This document shows positions 27,000 to 40,900 of a stretch of DNA of 64,000 bases, in pieces (positions within the stretch are counted from its first letter, which is position 1; each line of letters begins with the position of its first letter). Both the position numbers and the translations under genes were made by a program. The notes below the pieces were generated by a model that saw only the letters and a program-made list of their open reading frames with translations, made no database searches and was not told where the DNA came from. Origin of the DNA: Paraescarpia echinospica (taxonomy: Eukaryota; Annelida; Polychaeta; Sabellida; Siboglinidae); the NCBI GenBank assembly GCA_020002185.1, contig CM034541.1, positions 32,859,852-32,923,851 of the forward strand, read 5' to 3'.

Positions 27000-29900
27000 C
27001 TCAAGTCACACAAACACATCTCGCAAGTATGTCATCGTCATCGCATAAGTGACATGTCGTGACAGTACAAGACTTTGGGGGGCACAGGCGGAATTAATTT
27101 AATTTGGTCAATTTTTTTGAAATTTTGTTTTCTGCAAATTCCTTTACAGAAATCTATTTTCTATAAGATCCAATAAAATAAAATGCAGATTTGTTTGTCT
27201 GTATGTGGATAAAACACTCTTTAGTTTATGACCACCTATCTTGCCGAGATTTCCTTTGTTTTGCAAACAATCAACCGAGCCAAAGCCTGATGTTATGGTT
27301 TCAGCGTCACGATCCAAGGCACCCATGTGACCAACAGTTTTTTTCTCGCGATTGATTAGAAATGTATCCATATTAACATTTTAAGAAAGTTTTGAGCTTG
27401 TGGTGAACAAATTGGCAAAAAAGACCTATTCCACAGCCTGTCCCCCCTTAAGAAAAATGTTTGCACTGAAGAGTAATCAACATCATGCAAAAGGACAACA
27501 TTTCAATTTTACAATGATACCAGTTTCATCTGTGTTAATTTGTTGCAAGGTTATGGGAGGTTGAATTGACACACCTTAAACATTTGAGTTTGAGAAGACT
27601 GACATCAAAGTTAGGTCTTCATGTCATACAATCCAAAACACACAACAAATTAAAAAATTAATACAATAATTATAAATTGCATTACCCCAGGTATTCAAAC
27701 AAGTAGTGTATATTGTTTCTTGTTTCTAAAATTGCAAAAAAGAAAGTCAATACTTCCACACCTGCAAATATATTTGGGTTTTCCTTAGTTTAGTGAAATG
27801 TACCTTATGGTACAAACCACTGTGGCCTTTCACATTTAGCAGAACCATACAATGTCAGACAATGCTTATATCCATCACAGTAATGATGATGCCATGTCTT
27901 GATACGAAACCTACACCATGTACTGTTTGTTGTACTTCCAAGACCTGCTTGTTCTGCTAAAGAACTGCTATTTCTTGTATGGACTTTTCAGCAGGAATCT
28001 GAGGAGAGATAATTATTAATAGCATAGCATTGTATTTAGGGGATTAGTGGGGAGGTAAGGGAAAGGTGTGCGTATAGGTTGAAGGATTGGGCAGTTGCTT
28101 TTACAGTTCACTCGGTATGTTAGTAACATTTCTTTTATAGTAAACTTATCTTTATAATTTAGTTGATAATATAAGTTTGTAATTTCTTGATAATTTTATG
28201 CACAGTGTCCTTTTTTACATTACCTGTATTGTATATTTTTGTATTGATATGAAATGTAATATTTTGTAATAATTCATGCTTTCATTATAATTCTACCACT
28301 GAATAAAATAAATTAACACCTCACTGTCTCAATATAAAACATCTGCAAGATATGATAACAGGAACCTGTTTATAAACTCAATTTATTACATAATTTCATT
28401 ATACAGCATTAAGGGAATGAACTAACTGACCCTGCCTACTCCAGCCAATCAACCCTTTACCTTGACATCTCTGCAAGACAAAACAACCCCTGACATAGCT
28501 TCCTGTTTCAGCCAAAGCAATCATGTCTTACTTCCACATCAGCAAACATGCCTCTTGAGCCACACACAATCCCTAATGGATTCTACCGAGCACGTAGACA
28601 CAGCCATGAAACTACGCAATCTGCCTGCATTCTGCGACATGTGGGTCAACCCCTCAATGTCAAGTGCCATATGAATCCATATCAGCCGATGCAATGTTTA
28701 TAATGCTACCCCGCAGTCCGGTGTAAATATTTAATGTGACCTCGGAGGAGATGATTTAATGTCGATGTGTGGCAGCGTCAGAAACAAGCGATTGATTACA
28801 AATTGATTACAAATTGCTTCCCATGAAAACAACAGGCTGCCAAGACAGGAACTTTGTGCCGGTGTTCAAATCACGGGGGGACCAAAAGGCTAGCATGGGA
28901 ATGCCATTGAGGCTAATAAATAAGACCAGCATGCTTTATGTGGGATTCTAAAGCAACAATCGATTCATGTCACAGACTTGAGGTTTGCGTTACGGTGCGT
29001 ATATTGTGTTGGGCTGCCCCATTAATGGGACAATCACTTCCATCGTTCAACAGAATGACACGTAGCTGCACTCTGTTGTCATGGGATCTATTATTGGTTC
29101 CTAGGAATACCTTTTCTAGGAACTATTAATTTTTGTGATGGATTTCTGGCAGATATGAAGACAGACACGTCGTAATCAATAAATAGCACTATGCAAGAAC
29201 AGGTATGGATCCAAGTTAATCAACGACACATGAAACGTGCAGTATCAGTAATTTGTAACTATAAAAATTACACTGAACATTTGTGCATAATTGGCCAATC
29301 ATAGATTGTCACTAATCAGTGAAGTCTCATTAGATTTTAAAGACACAAAGTATATGATGAAAGTATGATTTTTAAATCATGTTATATATTATTATTAGAT
29401 ATTCTAATATATGTTAAGACTTGATGTTACAATTAGAAAAACAATCAGAATTTGCAACAGACATTGTTGTAGCTGTCAACAACTATTTCCCCTAAAGATA
29501 TTGACAACATTCTGGAAACACGATAATAGCGTATTTCATATTCAAGGTAACACAATTACTAGCACATAATTCTTTCTGCCAGATGGGAGTAAATTACAGT
29601 GAATTATTGCATTGGCAAGTACAATAAATGGCTGTACTGGTGAGATTTAATGTCTACCTCACATTTCAGTGATTACTCTGAAAAGGTCGAAGGTGACAGA
29701 TCGAAGCATGGCATTACACGGACTACGTGACAAAAATAAGTGTCCTAGCTGCCAATGACAATCTCATTATATCGCAATCCACACAAGTCCTATTTGAGGA
29801 GAAAGGCAGATGGATTGTCACTGGGAACGTTTGTTGGTTAACTAGAAGATGAAATGTCACTGCAAATTAGTTTCATTTTGGTTTGTTCTGGTACATAGTA

Positions 29901-31150
29901 CATGGTACATGCTATTTTAAGTTTTTATTGAAATCAGAATAATCTATTCTTCCTGACAGTGGTTCTCTTGTACAGGGATGAGGTCTAGATAATCAACTGG
30001 ATAAATTAACTTTAAACAAATCCACATGTAGTCAGTTCTAAAATGTTATTGAACAACTACTGCTCTGACTAACAATTCAGATTTAACCATTGATATGCTC
30101 AAGGTATTTATATTCAACTTGAAAATTTGTATTATGTGAGAATTAAAATAGTTTTAATTATAAATTAAACCGGGGCATGAGATTTTACTTTTATTTTCCT
30201 GTATGAGTCTAGCTCTTTATGTTAATAACTTCAGTATTAATCAGCATACAGTGTAACTGCTATTTAAGTTCAAGCTTGGCACCACGATGACTTTTAAATT
30301 GTGCCAGAGTGAAGTTAATATTTTATACAATGATGATCTTTACACTTTTTCTAACGACAAATGATCTTATAACACTACCACAATATTTATAATTCTTTTG
30401 AATATCCAACAGCCTGCATTATACAGCTAAGACATCTCCTCTAAAGAACCAGGGGAAACCATTACTTAATCTACTTGAGATTTCCCTGGGTACAATATTA
30501 ATTGTGACCACAAGCACTTATCCACATATCGTTGCGATATTACTTCAGCAGTATTACTTCGGCGTCCAGCGAAGATCCTGCCCACCAGCGTCTATTTTAT
30601 GGGCTAATGTGCACGTGCGTAATTTGCAAGCATGCGGGGGACACAGCTGCAATATGCAAGCATGCACGTATATGCACCAATCAACTATGTCGTGGCAAAG
30701 TGCGTGTCCTTGTCAATGTCTCACTGAAGTCACATGAGACACGTATTGAGCAAGTATCCGCACGTACGCTTCCCATGTAAAGTTATGTTTACCACCTCCT
30801 TAGCAAAATCAATGATATTACCCCGTGCAGGTTCACATTCAGCGAAGATAATCTCTTGGTTGCGAGCGGAGTCTCTGTACCGTACATAAGCCATTATGTT
30901 GCAGTTTGCACGTATGATGGACGCCTTAAACAAAGGCCTTTGAACCGATATAAATTATGCACATGTTTGCCCATAGCAATCTTAGTTTACTACCACACTG
31001 GGAAAAATGTATTCATGTGACCACAAGCAATCTATCATTTTCTAAATCTATACTGTCTGTCAGACTCTGTATTACCAAACTCATGTATGTGCATATTTTT
31101 GGTTCATCCATGCATTATTTCATTCTTCTATTTATCCATCTATCTGCCCA
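27000..31150. other. Upstream of PHM exon 1: no gene recognised
   Basis: Mixed AT-rich DNA. Short open frames here have no recognisable domains and no paired splice sites. A GC-richer patch at 30540-30960 has several CACGTG/GCATGC-type words. If the leader exon at 33756 is real, all of this is a PHM 5' intron. Confidence 0.4.
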
Positions 31151-31179
31151 CATGCCCATGTTTACATTCACCCACTCAT

Positions 31180-32870
31180 TTCTCCTCCAGTCCACCCATT
31201 TCTCCTCCACTCCACCCATCTCTCCTCCACTCCACCCATTTCTCCTCCAGTCCACCCATCCCTCTTCCAGTCCACCCATCCCTCTTCCAATCCACCCATC
31301 TCTCGTCCAGTCCATCCATCTCTCCTCCACCCATCTCTCCTCCATTCCACCCATCTCTCCTCCACTCATCTCTCTTCCAGTCCTCCCATCCCTCTTCCAG
31401 TACACCCATCTCTCCTCCAGTCCACCCATCTCTCCCTCAGTCCACCCATCTCTCCCCCAATCCATCCATCTCTCCTTCACCCATCTCTCCTCCAGTCCAC
31501 CCATCTCTCATGCAGTCCACCCATATCTCCTCCAGTCCACCCATCTCTCCTCCAGTCCACCAATCTCTCCTCCAGTCCACCCATCTCTCCTCCAGTCCAC
31601 CCATCTCTCCTTCAGTCCACCCGTCACTCCTCCATCCACCCATCTCTCCTCCATCCACCCATCTCTCCTCCAGTCCATCCATCTCTCTTCCAGTCCACCC
31701 ATCTCTCCCCCAGTCCATCCATCTCTCCCCCAGTCCACCCATCTCTCCTCCAGTCCATATATTTCTTCTCCAGTCCACCCATCTCTCCTCCAGTCCACCC
31801 ATCTCTCCTCCAGTCCACCCATCTCTCCTCCAGTCCATCCATCTCTCCTCCACCCATCTCTCCTCTAGTCCACCCTTCTCTCCTTCAGTCTACCCATCTC
31901 TCCTCCTGTCCACCCATCTCTCCTCCTGTCCACCCATCTCTCCTCCTGTCCACCCATCTCTCCTCCTGTCCACCCATCTCTCCTCCATCCATCTCTCCTC
32001 TAGTCCACCCGTCTCTCCTTCAGTCTACCCATCTCTCCTCCAGTCCACCCATCTCTCCACCAGTCCACCCATCTCTCTGCCAGTCCACCCATCTCTCCTC
32101 CTGTCCACCCATCTCTCCTCCAGTCCATCCATCTCTCCTCCATCCATCTCTCCTCTAGTCCACCCGTCTCTCCTTCAGTCTACCCATCTCTCCTCCAGTC
32201 CACCCATCTCTCCGCCAGTCCACCCATCTCTCCTCCAGTCCATCCATCTCTCCTCCATCCATCTCTCCTCTAGTCCACCCGACTCTCCTTCAGTCTACCC
32301 ATCTCTCCTCCAGTCCACCCATCTCTCCGCCAGTCCACCCATCTCTCTGCCAGTCCATGTATCTCTCCTCCAGTCCACCCATCTCTCCTCCTGTCCACCC
32401 ATCTCTCCTCCTGTCCACCCATCTCTCCTCCAGTCCATCCATCTCTCCTCCATCCATCTCTCCTCTAGTCTACCCGTCTCTCCTTCAGTCTACCCATCTC
32501 TCCTCCAGTCCACCCATCTCTCCGCCAGTCCACCCATCTCTCTGCCAGTCCACCCATCTCTCCTCCAGTCCACCCATCTATCCTCCACTCCATCCATCTC
32601 TCCTCCAGTCCACCCTTTTCTCCTCCAGTCCACCATCTCTCTTCTAATCCACCCATTTCTCCTCCAGTCCACCCATCTCTCCTCCAGTCCACCCACCTCT
32701 CCTCCAGTCCACCCATCTCTCCTCCAGTCCACCCATCTCTCCTACAGTCCACCCATCTCCTCCAGTCCACCCGTCCTCCAGTCCACAAAATCTCTCCTCC
32801 AATCCATCCATCCCTCCCCCAGTCCACCCATCTCTACCCCAGTCCACCCATCTCTATCCCATTCCACCTG
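31180..32870. repeat. 1.7-kb minisatellite, 20-bp monomer TCCACCCATCTCTCCTCCAG
   Basis: About 85 monomers, C/T-rich on +. Variants are CTCCTGTCC, CTTCAGTC, CCGCCAG and CTGCCAG. The monomer has no stop codon in any + frame. Three monomers equal 60 bp, so all three + frames read a 20-residue period (STHLSSSPPISPPVHPSLLQ). Truncated 15-bp monomers (TCCTCCATCCATCTC) mark higher-order modules between 31861 and 32470. Confidence 0.98.
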
Positions 32871-33189
32871 TGTTCACCTTATATACACATGTAATCATCT
32901 GTCTTTTAATTAACTTGAGAGGCACTACATATTGTTTTAGTATAAAAACATCTGCGTCATGTAATTCTGTAGCCCTGCTGTGGGAAATTAACCAACTTTG
33001 CTGACTATTATGTGTCTACGTGACACCACCTGCTTCCGTTATCAAGTGACATATCTATGGTCATTTAATTACCATCTCTAAGAACCTACAAACCATAACT
33101 ACTGTGCACAATCAACACAGTTCTAAGGTATGGGACGAAGATTGCCCAATTGCTCTTTTAACAGGAATATTCAGGAGGAAAGATATATA

Positions 33190-33302
33190 CATAAAATATA
33201 ATAAGATATATATATATATATATATCTTATATATATATATATATACATGTATATAAATATAATATATATAACATATAATACATATATACAACAATATATA
33301 TA
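33190..33302. repeat. (AT)n-rich tract
   Basis: ATATAT runs with short interruptions, partly self-complementary. Confidence 0.9.
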
Positions 33303-33755
33303 TTTTTCATACCTGTGAGCTTTTTTTTTAAATAATGCCATATATGTGTAGTTGCACATACACACATGTACATGTAATAATTATATATTATTATTTAATG
33401 TAACAAAGATAATCTTACATTCATGAACATGTACAGTCCCCGTGAGAACACATTATTGGTACACATGCACAGTCACAAACATGTCAGACGTCAGTAAATA
33501 ATACTGACCACTGTCAATCCATGAATGACACCAACACAAATAACATTGTCCACATACATGTATGTATATGTATGTATAAATATATACCGATATATAGATA
33601 TCACACAGCTACCCAAACACATGCACCATCCACATTTACTGCATCACCTCAATTCAGTATACTGGCAATCTCACTTAAGAAATATCCTTTCCGACGACAT
33701 CATCCCACATTTCGCAGCTAGTATTCATGCACTGTAAACGCCAAGCCAGACCTAC

Positions 33756-33900
33756 CTGAAATATTTCTGCTACCCGAGAATATTTTCAGGAATCGGTGGT
33801 CCCGCTGTTCGTCTCTACAACGTCTTCTCGCTAGCACCAGGACTCGTACACTACCTGGCTTCCTTCCGCTAGCCTCCGATCATGTCTCGCTGTCGTCAGA
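33756..33900 (-). promoter_or_regulatory. Candidate non-coding leader exon / promoter region of PHM
   Basis: On the - strand a segment richer in G+C and CpG than its surroundings ends at a good donor, ATTTCAG/GTAGGTCT (exon end 33756). PHM exon 1 has an acceptor-like TTTTGCAG just before its ATG, so a 5' leader must lie upstream, and this is the best-looking one. Only position and splice-site quality support it. Confidence 0.25.
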
Positions 33901-36552
33901 AATAATTTATGCCAATTAGCTGTTGACGCACTTTGCTATCCGCCATACACTGCCCACACAACTGTGTGCGTGCCACTCACGACCTCACCAAGGAGGCTAA
34001 ATGACTGTCAGCACATACGCACCGCATACGTTATCCTTTCTCAATTGTCACACGGTGTCTGCTTAATTCCACCTGCGTCAAATCACCGGGGAAAATATCT
34101 GACCATTTGGTGATTGAATGCACCAGATGGAAGAACTGCACGTGATACTGGTGTACATCTGTGGGATGGGAAATAATAGTGTAGACTTTTCAGTATTCAT
34201 CAGCTGAATGACAACGCATGACATTTCACGTAAACAATCTATAGAGCAAACCACCAGGAAGCTACGTAAATATGCCTGGAAATGCTTCTAAGTGTTTCCC
34301 TACCTATGGCAGGCTGCAAATAAACGTGTTACCTTAAATAGTTAATATCTGGTTTATTTTTGGAATAGTACTTCATAAATTTATACATAGTTGCAGTTCC
34401 GAATTGTTCCATGAAGCCCACATTTTAGCTATAATGAAGGAACATGTTAGAAATGATCCAGCGCATACACATTAATCAATTAATAAAACAACTGGGCAGT
34501 TTTGCAATCTACTCATGATCAACATGATGTTAGTAACACAGTCATACAAGTGCATAACAAGTATATTGTTTATTAATTAACAATGCAATTGTTCTTGATC
34601 ACTAGTCAATAGCAGAGCACAGTTACTGCTTTAAACAAATTTCAACATGATAATTTATATAATATAATGCTATCATAATTTACACAGACTTATTTACAGG
34701 CATAAAACTGTGACAGATGCATACAGAGGACAGTAAACTTATATGTGAAATCAGTTTAAATAATGTTATATTACTAATAGCATGATTAGATGTCAGTATG
34801 ATTATGAAATTTGCATAAATTGTGTGCCATATAATTCCAGTTAACGGCTAAACACTGATAGGACAGGTTCACTAGATACATGTTCACGGCATATACTGTG
34901 CTGTCATTTTACAGTATATGGATAAAACACTTATTCGCCATACACTAGTACAGTGCAGTCTGGTGATAATTGCTACCAGCAAAATCACTGTAAGGCAATT
35001 TCCCAATAATGCACAGTTGATTAGACAGTTGATTGGGTATGTTAATTGGATCTCATTAATACTAGCAGTCTAGACAAGGAGAATAGTTATGTAGCTGGTG
35101 GACAGATAACACCAGTTGGTTTAATAGCCTTGGGGTGTTAGCTCTGATCTGTGGGGGGGAGATAGACTACTGTATATTCTCCAACCCTGTATCTCCTCCC
35201 TATGTTACCATGCTGAGCTATTGGAAGAACAAGCAGCCAGCACAGTTCCTTGTGAATAAAGCAGCATGTTCTGTTGTTGAGGCGGCTGATCCTGGAATAT
35301 GTATGTACAACATGTGTCAATTCTACCTAAATGAACATTTTAAACAGCATAATTTAGGTATGTATTTCGTAGAACTTATTGTATGGGGAGATATATCTAG
35401 AGTGAAGAGAAGATACCCTAAAGGTAGACTATCTTTGCCCGGGGGCTGAGAAGTTGCCCAAGGGTTTTAATCTGAGTCCAATTTCTCCAGTTTGAAAACT
35501 TGGACAACACTGTTCGTCCCATATTGCATACCAAGAAGAGACATTAAATGTCACTGTTCCCTTTTCCTAGTGTCCATGTCAGGAAATGTAAAAGATCTGA
35601 GGCAAGAGATAAAATGTGTAACAGATGATGGACTCCTGTACACAGTGGTGTCCTGTATCTCTTACCCACTAGATCTTGCTCCCTGCCACCAGAGTTGCTC
35701 CCAGTCAGGTGTGTGAGAGATGCCAATTAAATAGGCAATCTGTGTACTGTATATACTGGATGAAACAGCTGTTTCAACTAGTAGATACAGCATTAATACT
35801 CAGAGACCTGTTGATTAAATTATTTCAGACCTGCAGTTCTACGAACCATGCATAATATTTGAAACATAGTGCTGGTCACTGTGCAAGGCTTACGGCGGGA
35901 TAACTGATCAACATTCATAGCCGAGCCAAACTGGTACAGACTGGTAATTTCCCGCGGGATAGTAAAGGGGGACCAATCAGCATCCATGCGCCCTCCTATG
36001 GCGCCAACTGAACCTCAATGGTGGGCCTTTCTTGTCTCGGCGCTCAGCAGAGACACACGCAGACCCAACCACCAGCCCCATGCATCATCTGTAGAACTGA
36101 TAGGTCGGCAGGTATTTTTTGGAGAGGGCTTCACCGAGAGGGATGCAGGCCCCAGGATTGTCTGGTTACGTGGCTGCAGTCACGTGATCATGATCAAGTA
36201 GCTGGCCCAGTACCATGTCCGGTCACATGAACATATCCGGGCCTCGAAGCCAATCCTCTCGGTGTCACAGCTTGCCCCAGAGAGATCCAGCTGGGCTGTC
36301 CCATTTGCCAAAGTTTTGTACCCGTTTGGATTCCACTGATTGTCTGCTTTCAAATTATAACTCATTTGTCGAAATATCTTCAATACTGTTTGATTCATTG
36401 TTAAAAATGAAGCAAATTTTTTAAAAAGCACCATTTTGTGAAGAATATGTTTAAAACTGGGCTTTGTGGAAGAACCAATGCCCGTGGCAACTGGCAGCCG
36501 TGTACATTCAATGTGTTATTAGTCTTAGGTTATTTTATTTGTTAAGATGAGA

Positions 36553-37918
36553 TTCAAATCAAATCAAATCAAATCGTGACATTTATATTGCGCCATTCCA
36601 ACAATCATTGCTCACGGCGCCTTACAGAATGTTCGGGAAAACAGGTAAGTCTTAAGGTTTGATTTAAAATCAGTGTTTGTCATTGTTGTTGCAGTCAGCT
36701 TTTGCGGCAGCAAGTTCCATAGTGTTGGGCCTGCCACGCAAAAGGATCTATCACCCCAGCGACGAGTTGCACGTGGTACACATAGATGATTGTGTTCACT
36801 GGAGCGCAACAATCGAGTTGGCTGACGTCGGGTCACACATTTGGTGATATACTGTGGTGCACAGCCAGTCAGTACTCGGTGCGTGAGTAGAAGTATCTTA
36901 TACTCTACTCTAACTGCTATTGGCAGCCAGTGCAGCTTGATCAATAGAGGTGTGACATGACAGAACTTCCTGGCGCCGTCGACAAGGCGAGCCGCCCAGT
37001 TCTGTACTCTCTGCAACCGTTCTAGTTGTTTCACAGGCAGTCGGTGGAGTAATGCATTGCCAACGTCAAGTCTGCTGGTAACAAACGCATGTATGACTTG
37101 TTCTGTCGCTGCAGGTGTTAGATAACGTCTTATTCTTGCAATATTTCGGAGATGGAAAATTGCAGATTTACAGACCGCAATCACGTGCGTCTCCATCTTC
37201 ATCTCGGCATCGAACTGTACACCAAGATTCCGTACATTCTGAGTTACAGTGACCAAACAGTCTCCAATGCATAGTGTGCGCAGCTCAATTTTTCTTAGTT
37301 GTTGCGCAGAGCCGAACACGATGACTTCTGTCTTTGAGTCATTCAACTTTAAAAAGTTTGTCATCATCCACGTCCTGATCTCCGCTACACATTCTTCAAT
37401 ACGGACGACAGCCGCAGCAATGTTCTCTTGGTGGGGTTTCACTGGAATGTAGATTTGAGTATCATCCGCGTAGAAATGACACATCAAATTGTACTTGCGA
37501 ATAATCTTAGCAACTGGTGCTACATAGATGGAGAACAGCTGAGGACCCAGCACGGAGCCTTGTGGTACCCCGTATACCAGAGGACGAACAGGCGATGTAG
37601 CACCATGAATGTGGACTGACTGGACTCTGTCTCTCAGGTATGACTTAAACCAGTCCAGTGCATCTTGGACCACTCCGATATCATGTGAGAGTCTATGCAA
37701 CATCACTTCATGGTCGACGGTGTCAAACGCAGCCGATAGATCCAGGAGAACCATGATGACAACATTCTGATTGTCCATTGCGTGCAGGATGTGATTCTGC
37801 ACACAGACAAGGGCCGTCTCAACGCTGTGATTCGGCTTGTACGCTGACTGATAGGGCTCACAGAGATTGTGATTATATATATTTCTGCCAAAATCACAAA
37901 ATTGACGAGACATAACCT
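36553..37918 (-). mobile_element. 5'-truncated LINE of L2/CR1 type with (GATTT)n tail
   Basis: One uninterrupted 433-codon frame (37913-36612) covers RT motifs: LDLSAAFDTVDH, YGVPQGSVLGPQLF, and the catalytic FYADDTQIY. The thumb/C-terminal region follows: RNLGVQFD, LHWLPIAVRVEYK, GPTLWNLLP and a final SNLKTYLF. The 3' UTR is about 60 bp, including GTAAGGCGCCGTGAGCA, and ends in about four GATTT repeats at 36576-36553. The endonuclease and RT N-terminus are missing and a stop lies just 5' of the frame, so it is a 5'-truncated insertion, yet the surviving frame is open. Confidence 0.9.
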
Positions 37919-40900
37919 AGACAGCTATGTTTGGGTCACACACAGAATAAGCCTGTGTGACTTAATACCTGGTTCGCCGAGGAGGATCACTTATGGCTAA
38001 GGAGCTGCAGTCATTGACAATGTAAGTGAATTACAAGGCATCACACAGATGATCCGGGATCACAATCTATCCGGGTAATACAATTTTCACCATGTCCACT
38101 ATGTAGGTATCGGTAAACCGGCTACTACTTGCACATTTGTATGGGTTCACCTACTGCCATGTTTCCAGGTTGTTAACCATTCAGAACGGGAAAGTCATAT
38201 AACAATATTATGATAACTTCACAGACAGCTGTTTGATGTCACTGTATGTTTCAACACCAAGACACATTCCAAACTGACATGTATTTTATGTTGATTAATT
38301 ATGGTAATAAAGTATCTGATCTGCATCTATCGTGTGCATATATATATACAATGTATATATATGTTATATATATATATATATATATAATGCGCATGCATGT
38401 GTGTGTGAGTCTAATATTCCTAATTCAGTACATGAAAAAACTACCTAGAGGTGTATAGCTATTATTTAGTTCATATATATTTGTTTGTCATCCTTTAGGA
38501 ATAGGTAGGTTTATGATAACCATAGCTGCTACTAAAAACAAATAGTGAATTATTACTAGCTTGAAAGGTACGAATAAGGTTGAAATTAAATCTATATCAG
38601 TACCACGTACATGCATGCAGCCATGTATATGTATAATGACATTTATTAAATTATATTTTGGCAATCAACACGTACAGGCCCTTAGTCAGGATAGTGACAT
38701 TTTCCAATTTACTCATTCTCATTTTTTATTTACCCGTAATGCTCGTGAAAAACATGTATTGATCACTGGCATCGGAACATGGTCAAGGGTCTCTGAAAAC
38801 CTCCAACTGCACCATTCCCCTAGAGGGCTTTCCAGAAACCTCCAACTGTACCTCTCCCCCCAAGGCTCACAAAATATTCAAACTTCAAGCTATACTCCTG
38901 CACTCATTTTCACAATTAGTACAAGGCCTGTTTTATGACGATGTTAACACTGTTTTGATATTGTTGTTTGGAAAATAAAACTGGTCCAACACAAGATCAG
39001 GGTATCTGAAAAATAAAACCGGTTATCCAAACAACCAAAACACACGTTATGAAGACAAACTTGTTGAGATTTTCCAAAAACCCATTCCAATAACAGGACA
39101 ACAACAGGCCTTTGGCTAAGGGCCCGGAATCGACATATTGTATGCAGTTTGAATATGTTTATTTTTCAAGATATCTCAGTGATGACATTATAAATGTACA
39201 TATGATACACAATAGATAGGTAATTTAGTGCAGGTTGATTAATTCTTAGTGGGTCATATTGTTGTAGCAATATTATAATGGACAATTTACTGGTGCAGCA
39301 ATCTGGTTCTGACCTTGTACTTGGAAAAATGCACAAATCAATTCACCATTAAACAGGCTGTTAAAGAGACGTAGACTGTTCATCTACCCGGAATTAGCAG
39401 TAGTAATTTCTAACTGGAAGTCTGCTGTGTTGAGTGAGTATCATTGAACACCAAAGGTTAGCCTAACATGGCCGTATTGCCAATAAAGTTTGTTTTGAAA
39501 CTGGATATTTTGTTTACTATTTACAATTTGAACACGGACCCTTGGTCGTGCCTTCAAATTGCAACCATTGTTACGGGCTTACTAAACACAATTTGGCAGG
39601 CAGTATACCTTCAACAAAGTTAGTATACAGCAGTATTAAGAACATCATAATAATTAATACATTAAAAATTTGGAACTGACTACATCCTTTTAAGGATAAC
39701 TTGTCACAAGAAATATACTCCTAAAAAATGGTATTACAGTTACGCGTTTTACACAGATAACTGTGGTTGTGCTGTTATTATCTGTTGGTTATGCATGTTT
39801 GAATAATGAACATAATACTAGATATCATGACATGTGTCCCACCTGTGTTCATATTTGTTTATCAAAATAGTTTGGCACAGACATGCTACCTTATATGTCA
39901 AGAGCAGTGGGTTCATGACACTTTATGTTTGGGGTAAAAAGTAAAAAACACAAGCTCGCAACATTGTCATTGGGCGAATTGCCTTTGTGCTAGGTTTCTA
40001 AATTGGCAGTGGAAAAGAATAACTAGCAGTTGCCTCGGGTAGGGGGCCAGTGGGTTCAAACTTAGTTACATATTAGTTTGCCTTGCTAAAATGTAGTAGT
40101 GCAACAGGTTTTGTAGGAAACAAAGAAAACATTGCCACAGGCAATGCCAAATAAAGCCATGCCCATTAGTCATGCCTTAACTTGGCCAATGGTCAATGCC
40201 ACCAATGCAATGACAATGTCTGCCAAGATACGTCACAAGAGTGGTTCCCAATTAGTTATCATATTTTTGGTGAAATGAGGCCACGGGCAAAACCTCGAGA
40301 CTCAATAATATAGTAACCACAATTTAGTTATAATGAAAGTTAGTGATACTGATAGTCTGTTAGTTAGTAGCAAAAATGCCCATCCTTCTGGGCATGAATG
40401 GCGTAACAGTCATTGCCCATTAAAAGACGCCACATTACCATCTCACTTGAAAAAAGCTGTGATCTCGAACTAGAAGCAGCACATGCCTGGGTTTATATAA
40501 ATTAGTTTTTAAGCAATGAAAAAGAATGTGTTTTGGTAAACACAAAACTCAGGTCTGTAAAATACATGTGGTGGAAGGAACATTCCCATGATTAAGTATT
40601 AACCAATTTTGCTTACTTATCAGGTATTATTGTCAGTGCATTGCTGTACATTTTAACATGAATAATGGTGCTAGTGTGTTTTCGCAGGAATGTAGTTTCA
40701 CCTTTCTAAAATTGTAAGTACTTCATTCAAAGCAACTTTTCAAAACAATTTGCTTGTACAAATTTGATTAAATAAATGGTAAAGATTTAAAATATAAATA
40801 TTCAATGGAAGAGTTTGTTCAGATTTTTGTTGAAATGATTTTTTTACTGTGTACGGGAAAGTCGGGATGAACCAGAAAGTATACCGGTAGGTTTCTGCCC

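Larger units (their letters stand above)
32913..36552. other. No gene recognised; AT tract and a possible PHM leader exon
   Basis: (AT)n-rich DNA lies at about 33190-33302 and a CpG-containing segment at 33700-33990. From 34000 to 36550 I see no exon that I can support. Open frames at 35135-35449 and 35986-36201 show no recognisable motifs. Confidence 0.4.

Noticed and set aside
31087..32913. 608-codon Pro/Ser/His-rich open frame on +, and Trp/Gly-rich frames on -
   Set aside because: All follow from the stop-free 20-bp monomer. Every + frame shows the same 20-residue period, and there is no non-repetitive domain or splice-site support.
35135..35449. 104-codon frame on +
   Set aside because: Starts internally, has no recognisable motif, no clear splice context and a repetitive neighbourhood. 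Chance cannot be excluded.
35986..36434. Overlapping open frames on both strands in a GC-richer patch
   Set aside because: Neither strand gives a recognisable domain. Probably a TE fragment, but I could not assign it to a family.
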